Below, one piece after another: positions 13,430-17,844 of a stretch of 17,844 nucleotides of DNA. The stretch comes from Oscillospiraceae bacterium UBA1230. Its GTDB lineage: Bacteria > Bacillota > Clostridia > Oscillospirales > Oscillospiraceae. The stretch spans positions 5,321 to 23,164 of the forward strand of contig DBWU01000049.1 in the NCBI GenBank assembly GCA_002309395.1, given 5' to 3'. Position 1 is the first letter of the stretch. The number at the start of each line of letters is the position of its first letter. The position numbers and the translations under genes are program-made. The notes under the pieces were generated by a model. It worked only from the letters and a program-made list of their open reading frames with translations. It was not told the origin of the DNA and made no database searches.

Positions 13430-13457
13430 CTATAACAGATTGCAGGCATCTTGTCAA
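13429..13457 (-). promoter_or_regulatory. Strong promoter of tRNA-Ala
   Basis: On the minus strand a perfect -35 TTGACA (13452-13457) and -10 TATAGT (13429-13434) are 17 bp apart. A TG lies one base before the -10. Confidence 0.88.
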
Positions 13458-13498
13458 CCCCGAAACACCAATATTTTCAAAAAACTTTTTGCCATCTG

Positions 13499-13527
13499 CA
13501 CACCGGCGCCTGCCTGCGCCCCGTGTC
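13499..13527 (-). terminator. Possible terminator hairpin after the aminotransferase gene
   Basis: GGCGC (13505-13509) pairs with GCGCC (13516-13520), extended by ACAC/GTGT (13500-13503 with 13523-13526) across small bulges. On the minus strand it lies just after the aminotransferase stop, but the T-run (TTTTTT) comes only about 15 nt later, so it is a weak candidate. Confidence 0.3.
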
Positions 13528-13531
13528 TCTT

Positions 13532-14695
13532 TCACGCCATGCGGCGCAAGATTTCCAACCGCTCCAGCGCGGCGCAGAGCGTTTCATCTTTCTTGGCAAA
13601 ATGGAGCCGAACGATGTGGTTTACGCTCTCATGGAAGAAGGAACTCCCCGGCACGCATGCCACGCCCACTTCCTGCGCCATCTGTTCGCAAAACGCCACG
13701 TCGCTCTGTCCCTTTTTCATATAGGGTCCTATATCCGCCAGCACGAAGTATGCGCCCTGCGGCTCGGTAAAGGGGATGCCCAGCGCACGCAGACCGCCGG
13801 TAAACAGCTCCTTCATGTGGGCGTAATGTGCGGCAAATTCCTCATAGTAACTCATCGGCATTTCAAGCCCTTTTACCGCCGCCTCCATCAAAGGCGACGG
13901 CGCGCCGACGGCGTTAAAATCGTGGTACTGCTTGATCCGGTCCATCAGATGGGCAGGCGCAAGAGCATATCCCAGCCGCCAACCGGTGACGGAATACGTT
14001 TTGGAAAGGCTGGAACAGCTCACCGTGCGCTCCCACATACCGGGGAGCGTCGCCATATAGGTGTGCTGATACCCCTCGTAAATGATATGCTCATATACCT
14101 CATCCATCACGGCGTATACGTCGTACTTCACGCACAGTCCGGCGATCAGCTCCAGTTCCGCGCGGGTGAACACCTTGCCGCTGGGGTTGGAGGGGTTGCA
14201 GATCAGAATCGCCTTTGCGCCCCGGCGAAACGCATCCTCCAATACCTCCGGGTCAAATCCGAAACCCGGCGGCGTCAGCGGCACGAACACGGGTTCACAG
14301 TCTGCCATAATGATCTGGGCGCGATAGTTTTCAAAATAGGGGCTGAACAAAATCACCCGATCGCCCGGATTGGTCAGTGCGAAAAGCGTGTCCACCATCG
14401 CCTCGGTAGAGCCGATGGTCACCACCATCTCCGTATCCGGGTCGGGACGGCGTCCCATAAACCGGGCGCATTTATCCGCCAGCGCACGGCGAAAATTCGG
14501 CGCGCCCATGGTGATGGGATACTGATGTGGACCCTGCGCGCTCACTTCCGCCAATCGGTCGGTCAACGCCCGAGGCGGATCAAAATCAGGAAATCCCTGT
14601 GCCAGATTGATCGCATCACAGGCGCAGGCGATCCGCGTCATACGGCGTATGACGGAATCGGTAAACAGTGTATTTTTCCGACTGGTAGGTTGCAT
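13532..14695 (-). CDS. Class I/II pyridoxal phosphate-dependent aminotransferase
   Basis: A 387-residue fold-type I aminotransferase, close in pattern to the aspartate/methionine/kynurenine aminotransferase-like group. INLAQGFPDFDPP opens the substrate pocket. NPSNPSGK (167-174) and AVMDEVYEH (Asp198) contact the cofactor. Lys232 in SSLSKTYSVTGWRLGYA forms the Schiff base, with Arg240 after it. HIVRLHFAK near the C-terminus should supply the substrate-carboxylate arginine. The exact substrate cannot be read from sequence. The ATG at 14695 has a GGGGAGAGAG site and the gene has its own promoter. It appears monocistronic. Confidence 0.93.
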   Translation of the reverse strand: MQPTSRKNTLFTDSVIRRMTRIACACDAINLAQGFPDFDPPRALTDRLAEVSAQGPHQYPITMGAPNFRRALADKCARFMGRRPDPDTEMVVTIGSTEAMVDTLFALTNPGDRVILFSPYFENYRAQIIMADCEPVFVPLTPPGFGFDPEVLEDAFRRGAKAILICNPSNPSGKVFTRAELELIAGLCVKYDVYAVMDEVYEHIIYEGYQHTYMATLPGMWERTVSCSSLSKTYSVTGWRLGYALAPAHLMDRIKQYHDFNAVGAPSPLMEAAVKGLEMPMSYYEEFAAHYAHMKELFTGGLRALGIPFTEPQGAYFVLADIGPYMKKGQSDVAFCEQMAQEVGVACVPGSSFFHESVNHIVRLHFAKKDETLCAALERLEILRRMA

Positions 14696-14737
14696 GGACT
14701 CTCTCCCCTTCCCGATCGCTCTGCGTTGATTGGATCC

Positions 14738-14766
14738 AGTGTAACAGATCGATCGGACGATTTCAA
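14738..14766 (-). promoter_or_regulatory. Promoter of the aminotransferase gene
   Basis: On the minus strand TTGAAA (14761-14766) and TACACT (14738-14743) are 17 bp apart, with TGT directly before the -10. The start site would be about 40 nt before the ATG. Confidence 0.72.
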
Positions 14767-15126
14767 TCTAAAATGCGGCGCACCGCCGGTGGGCGCACGG
14801 CGCTCACCCTGCACGAATCATTTTAAAAGCACGCTTTTGTCCAGATCATCAAGCTGTTGAGCCGCACAGGTGATCCGGAAAATCAGCACGATCGGCTTTA
14901 TCACAGAAAGCATGACTCCTGCCTGCCCCGACCAAATCAATTCAAGCAGCGTGCTGAAAACAAATTTGCTCAAAAGCGGAGGTTTGCCCCTGTCCGCCTG
15001 CGGCAAAGAACACTTCGGCAGCTTTTCGGCGTAACGCCGCCGTCATTTTGCGGCTATTTTATCATATAAACTAAAAATCTACAATACTTATTGGAAATTC
15101 ACCCTTATCTTTACAGCTTTTATAGC

Positions 15127-15161
15127 AAAACCACCGATACCCTGCGGATGTCAGTGGTTTT
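15127..15161. terminator. Terminator-like hairpin
   Basis: AAAACCAC (15127-15134) pairs with GTGGTTTT (15154-15161), extended by GA/TC after one mismatch. The A and T tails could allow termination in either direction. No gene abuts it directly, so its use is uncertain. Confidence 0.45.
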
Positions 15162-15242
15162 ATACTTTTCGCTTGAGATCACAAATGAGAGACTGTTGGC
15201 ACGCCGTGGGGGATACTTCTCTCACAAATGCCTGCCATTCGC

Positions 15243-15288
15243 ATAACAAATTGACCGATGCCCAAAAGGGCATCGGTCAATTTGTTAT
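15243..15288 (-). terminator. 21-bp perfect hairpin after the flavin reductase gene
   Basis: 15243-15263 and 15268-15288 are exact complements (21 bp) around a 4-nt AAAA/TTTT loop. The outer third of the stem is AT-rich (AATTTGTTAT on the 3' side). It lies about 77 bp downstream of the flavin reductase stop and probably terminates that operon, though there is no separate U-run. Confidence 0.65.
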
Positions 15289-15364
15289 TAACAGACAAAA
15301 TAGCCCAACAGAATATCGACAATTCATTTATCCCGACAAACCGGAATTTATCTTCCGAGATACA

Positions 15365-15916
15365 TTACTTAAGTGTCATACCATCTTTGAAGGCATTTCC
15401 GACTTTTTCGCCAACGCCGAAGTAAGCATATCCAAAAGGATCAAAACTGATTGGCTTAACCTTTGTTATGTCCACAGCTCCGTCTGTTATAACAGTCTCA
15501 TCTGCTGATACATTTACAATCTCTCCTATAAGGATTCCGTTTTCAAAGCTCTTTACCCTGCATTCCATAGCAAGAGGAAGCTCATCAATCAGAGGAGCAT
15601 CTACGAACTCGCTCTTTGTTGCATGGAAACCGGCTTTAGCAAACTTATCAGGAACTTTTCTTCCGGACTCAACACCAACGTAATCACAAGCTACTACCTG
15701 GTCTTCTGTAGCCATACTGACTGTAAAAGCTTTCTTTACCTTCAGATTATCTGTCGTCTTATGATCTGAAAGGCTGATCGTGATCTCCTTGAAATCTGTT
15801 GTGATTCCCCATGCTGCATTCATAGCATTAGGTACTCCGTTTTCATCATAGGTTCCGATAATCAGTACCGGCTGTGGATACATAAGTGGCTTTGCCCCAA
15901 AACTCACTCTGCTCAT
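15365..15916 (-). CDS. Flavin reductase family protein (flavoredoxin-like)
   Basis: A 183-residue FMN-binding split-barrel protein. The N-terminal PQPVLIIGTYDENGVPNAMN and the AWGITTDFKEITISLSDHKT strand/loop form the flavin pocket. TTDNLKVKKAFTVSMATEDQ, CDYVGVESGRKVPDKFAKAG and IGEIVNVSADE are typical for the family. Members bind FMN and pass electrons between NAD(P)H or ferredoxin and acceptors; the partner here is unknown. The ATG at 15916 follows GAGGAGG. The gene lies 16 bp after the flavodoxin-family gene and is AT-rich compared with the core genome around it. The two probably act together in electron transfer or redox defence. Confidence 0.93.
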   Translation of the reverse strand: MSRVSFGAKPLMYPQPVLIIGTYDENGVPNAMNAAWGITTDFKEITISLSDHKTTDNLKVKKAFTVSMATEDQVVACDYVGVESGRKVPDKFAKAGFHATKSEFVDAPLIDELPLAMECRVKSFENGILIGEIVNVSADETVITDGAVDITKVKPISFDPFGYAYFGVGEKVGNAFKDGMTLK

Positions 15917-15932
15917 TTTGATGTCCTCCTCT

Positions 15933-16553
15933 TTATCTTATAAAATTTGTAGGCTGCCACTCTTCCTTCTCAGGCAAGCCATATTTTTCTTTTCCGAGTG
16001 CAATGCTCTTCATAAGGAAGGTCATATTCCTGGCAAGAGTACGCATTGTCTGAAGTCCTTCGGCATCCTGCTCTGCCTGTCCTTTTTCTCTACCGTGAAC
16101 ACCGTTCCAGTATTGGCTTGATGCTACGGGCATTCCACTGATGGTGAAATACTTGTTCAGTTCGTCAAAGGTTGCGGACAGTCCACCTCTACGTGCTGCG
16201 ACCACACTTGCACCGACCTTCATTGTCTTGTCAAAGCCGGTACTAAAGAACAGTCTATCGAGGCATGCTATGAGTGTTGCATTTGCAGATGCAAAATAAA
16301 CAGGTGATGCTACTACAAGCCCATCCGCCTCTTCAAACTTAGGAGCCAGTTCATTTACAGCGTCATCAAATACGCACTTGCCATTCTTTTTACACGAAGC
16401 ACAGGCAATACATCCTCTGATATCTTTGTTCCCAATTTGAACAACCTCTGCTTCTACACCCTCTGCCTCAAAGACCTTGACCATTTCATTTAAAGCAATG
16501 CTAGTGTTTCCACCCATACGTGGACTTCCGTTGATAATCAATACTTTTGCCAT
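15933..16553 (-). CDS. Flavodoxin-family / NADPH-dependent FMN reductase with iron-sulfur-flavoprotein cysteines
   Basis: A 206-residue protein with the flavodoxin fold. The FMN phosphate loop is GSPRMGGNTS (9-18), and SPVYFASANATLIACLDRLF is the second flavin loop and helix. Cysteines at 48, 51, 54 and 60 (GCIACASCKKNGKC) form a C-x2-C-x2-C-x5-C cluster like that of Isf iron-sulfur flavoproteins, so it may hold a 4Fe-4S centre besides FMN. The ATG at 16553 is preceded by AGGAG with 9-nt spacing. It is the first intact gene of an AT-rich operon with the flavin reductase. Isf-type proteins move electrons to flavin or quinone acceptors; the real substrate is not known. Confidence 0.92.
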   Translation of the reverse strand: MAKVLIINGSPRMGGNTSIALNEMVKVFEAEGVEAEVVQIGNKDIRGCIACASCKKNGKCVFDDAVNELAPKFEEADGLVVASPVYFASANATLIACLDRLFFSTGFDKTMKVGASVVAARRGGLSATFDELNKYFTISGMPVASSQYWNGVHGREKGQAEQDAEGLQTMRTLARNMTFLMKSIALGKEKYGLPEKEEWQPTNFIR

Positions 16554-16566
16554 AAGATAAAACTCC

Positions 16567-16578
16567 TATTACGTAATA
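16567..16578. promoter_or_regulatory. 12-bp perfect palindrome before the flavodoxin-family gene
   Basis: TATTACGTAATA is a perfect dyad. It lies just upstream of the AGGAG site of the flavoprotein gene and after the stump gene, so it could bind a regulator. It could also be chance in AT-rich DNA. Confidence 0.3.
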
Positions 16579-16586
16579 CTCTTCGC

Positions 16587-16647
16587 CTATTTGATGCTCT
16601 CGCCGAGTTTTCTTGCCTGCGCCGTTAAGTATCAGTATCTTTTTCAT
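16587..16647 (-). pseudogene. Deletion stump of a second flavodoxin-like gene
   Basis: ATG 16647 has a good GGAAGGA site and encodes MKKILILNG, the classic first strand of flavodoxin/FMN-reductase proteins. After that a shifted frame reads AQARKLGESIK and then TAG (16587-16589), which looks like the last helix of the same family. The middle of about 150-200 codons is missing. The unshifted frame instead runs nonsensically into the next gene. I read this as an internal deletion that kept only the two ends. It may still act as a leader for the downstream gene. Confidence 0.6.
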
Positions 16648-16689
16648 TACGTCCTTCCGCAAATCACGATGTGCCGATTTCTCTTGATT

Positions 16690-16718
16690 ATTATAACACA
16701 ATTACATGTGATTTTCAA
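16690..16718 (-). promoter_or_regulatory. Consensus promoter of the flavoprotein operon
   Basis: On the minus strand TTGAAA (16713-16718) and TATAAT (16690-16695) lie 17 bp apart, with TGT just before the -10. The CACA/TGTG half-sites in the spacer form a short dyad that might be an operator. It drives the stump and then both flavoprotein genes. Confidence 0.82.
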
Positions 16719-17082
16719 TCTGTCTTAAAGCGCCGACTTGCGTGGTGTGTTGTGCTTGAACCAAAAATCATCGAACACCTGATGCCTATGAATCGAATTA
16801 TTTCAAGCAGCAAGCGGCTTTGCAGGATTTGCAATCGAACACCGATGGTTCGGATTGAAAGTATTTTTTGATTTGTGCACGTAATTTAAGCTGTTTTGTA
16901 AATCGTGTTCGATTAGCACCGTCTGCGCAAAACCGCATGAATACAGGGTTTATATAAGAAAATCACCCTCTAATCGAACACAATAGGTTCAGATTTGAAG
17001 GGTGATTATCACAAAATAGCCCAAGGGTGAAAATGAAGTAAAATCGAGATTATTGATGCAATTTCAATATGGTCGAGAATTA
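16719..17082. other. AT-rich intergenic stretch with dispersed AATCGAACAC motif
   Basis: No gene is seen. The decamer AATCGAACAC occurs at 16833-16842 and 16972-16981 and inverted at 16905-16914, with a 9-of-10 match at 16770-16778. An inverted repeat AATCACCCT/AGGGTGATT (16961-16969 with 16999-17007) encloses the last copy. Confidence 0.6.
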
Positions 17083-17844
17083 CTACTGTTCATACGGCAC
17101 ACTTTCTATCTTGACTTTTCCGTCAAGGTATGTTATTCTGCCGATGGAACCGAAAATGGTTGTATCTGCGGGCAATTGGAGCCCAAGGCCCTGCATCCAT
17201 TTTTCGGTTCTTTTTCTGTTTTCGTCCAGATATACAAGGCCGCTACTGCGTATAAACTGTGCTGCGTTGCTGCTCTTACCATACGCGCTGGAGATCCCGT
17301 CTTTTCTCGCCGCGTAGTACGTCAGTTTTTTGATTCCGTCGTGGATCTCCTCCTCGCTGACCATGCCGTGATACGCCTTGATGATCTCCCGGCATACCCG
17401 CTCCGTGTGGAACGTTGCCCTGTCGCGCCACTGATCCCGACTCTCTCTGGCGTTCTGTATCCGCCGCTGCGCCGACCGCAGTTCCTTTTGAAACCGATTG
17501 ACCTGCTCGCGCAGCTCCCGATTCTCCTCTTGCAGTTGTTCCAGCCCGTCCGCCGTGCGGGAATACTTTGCTGACTTCCCCAGCTTTCCATCCGGCCTTT
17601 CTTCGTGCCCATAATGCCGCAGCACGTCTTCCGGCAACACGTCCGGAAAACACCGATTGACATAGTCCAGCAACGCTGCTATACTGACATCGGAACCGGT
17701 TAGAGTAGCAGGCTCGCCTGCGATCTCTGGCAGCAATGCAGCCGGTTCTTTTTTTGCGTTTGCCGACCGCAGTGCCTTTTGAAACCGGTTGACCTGCTCG
17801 CGCAGCTCCCGGTTCTCCTCCTGCAGCTGCTCCAGCCCGTCCGC
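17083..17844 (-). CDS. Coiled-coil protein of unknown function, C-terminal part (runs off window)
   Basis: An open frame of 253 residues that continues past 17844; the apparent TTG start at 17736 has no support. Order from the visible N-terminus: a coiled coil (ADGLEQLQEENRELREQVNR), a Pro/Ala linker, a helical segment DVSIAALLDYVNRCFPDVLP followed by EDVLRHYGHEERPDGKLGKS, the same coiled coil again, then a C-terminal domain (HTERVCREIIKAYHGMVSEE, ITYLDGKVKIESVPYEQ). The FPDVLPEDVLRHYG stretch reminds me of short modules in large polyvalent proteins of phages and conjugative elements, but I cannot confirm it. Composition is GC-rich, unlike the AT-rich DNA just downstream. Confidence 0.7.
   Translation of the reverse strand, partial: ADGLEQLQEENRELREQVNRFQKALRSANAKKEPAALLPEIAGEPATLTGSDVSIAALLDYVNRCFPDVLPEDVLRHYGHEERPDGKLGKSAKYSRTADGLEQLQEENRELREQVNRFQKELRSAQRRIQNARESRDQWRDRATFHTERVCREIIKAYHGMVSEEEIHDGIKKLTYYAARKDGISSAYGKSSNAAQFIRSSGLVYLDENRKRTEKWMQGLGLQLPADTTIFGSIGRITYLDGKVKIESVPYEQ
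17471..17553 (-). repeat. Coiled-coil direct repeat, unit 2
   Basis: 83 bp matching 17762-17844 with six differences and no gap. It encodes ADGLEQLQEENRELREQVNR and the next few residues. The two units are 291 bp (97 codons) apart, so the frame is kept. Confidence 0.9.
17762..17844 (-). repeat. Coiled-coil direct repeat, unit 1 (continues past the edge)
   Basis: The partner of 17471-17553. The match reaches the last base of the window, so the real repeat is longer than 83 bp and may extend to the full 97-codon period. Confidence 0.9.

Larger units (their letters stand above)
14767..15364. other. Intergenic stretch with no convincing gene
   Basis: About 600 bp. A 62-codon minus-strand frame (14818-15006, TTG start) has a hydrophobic middle (AGVMLSVIKPIVLIFRITCA) but no ribosome site and no recognisable family, so I do not call it. 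Base composition turns AT-rich from about 15060. Two hairpins lie here, at 15127-15161 and 15243-15288. Otherwise I see nothing. Confidence 0.6.

Noticed and set aside
13451..14860. Long plus-strand open frame of 469 codons
   Set aside because: It lies antisense to the well-supported aminotransferase gene. Its translation is rich in His/Arg/Gln with no domain, and it lacks a ribosome site. It is a shadow of GC-rich codon usage.
14818..15006. 62-codon minus-strand frame with a hydrophobic middle
   Set aside because: It has a TTG start without a ribosome site, no family resemblance and no operon context. It is noted only as intergenic content.
16770..16981. Repeated AATCGAACAC as a CRISPR array
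   Set aside because: The repeat is only 10 bp, one copy is inverted, spacing is uneven, and no cas gene is present.

Overview
The window comes from a chromosome of an endospore-forming Clostridia-type Firmicute, most likely a high-GC gut lineage of the Oscillospiraceae/Ruminococcaceae kind. The evidence is SpoIIR and GerW/YtfJ sporulation genes, a non-mevalonate isoprenoid gene (ispE), Mini-ribonuclease 3, RqcH, TTGAAA/TATAAT-type promoters and frequent TTG/GTG starts with strong Shine-Dalgarno sites. No species is named. Almost every gene lies on the minus strand.

Layout. Positions 1-3360 hold an ordered minus-strand operon driven by a promoter at 3332-3360: M50 site-2-type protease, scpA, scpB, DUF2953 protein, gerW/ytfJ, and the signal peptide of an exported protein cut by the window edge. 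This is a Clostridia core cluster joining chromosome condensation with spore functions. spoIIR (3461-4099), ispE (4163-5074) and a DUF1015 gene (5071-6333) follow; the last two overlap and share a consensus promoter at 6366-6394. A lone plus-strand DUF378 membrane gene (6472-6675) converges on rqcH (6762-8495) across a bidirectional terminator. rqcH is coupled to mrnC (8495-8902).

The accessory core is 8905-13271. It is an array of displaced RHS polymorphic-toxin tips. Reading along the minus strand from the tRNA-Ala gene it holds: an orphan membrane gene (12711-13262); RHS tip A with its own C-terminal domain (11474-12637) and a small AT-rich membrane gene (11033-11440); RHS tip B with a different C-terminal domain (9662-10966) and another small membrane gene (9127-9630); and an RHS scrap C (8915-9124). 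Scrap C is fused in frame to mrnC, with the junction inside the mrnC Shine-Dalgarno site. The RHS modules align without gaps over about 600 bp, while the C-terminal tips are unrelated. No full-length RHS parent gene is present, and both tips lack a credible start. The layout matches the known RHS/CdiA tip-displacement mode of evolution, here reduced to a graveyard or reservoir of toxin/immunity cassettes. The toxin and immunity families are not ones I recognise.

Positions 13319-13457 hold tRNA-Ala(GGC) with promoter, leader hairpin and terminator. A class I/II aminotransferase (13532-14695) with its own promoter follows. From about 15.0 to 17.05 kb the sequence is clearly more AT-rich and holds a small flavoprotein operon (Isf-like flavodoxin-family protein, then flavin reductase). 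It is headed by a consensus promoter and by the internally deleted stump of another flavodoxin-like gene, which suggests horizontal acquisition. At the right edge is the C-terminal part of a coiled-coil protein of unknown function with a 97-codon tandem repeat that runs out of the window.
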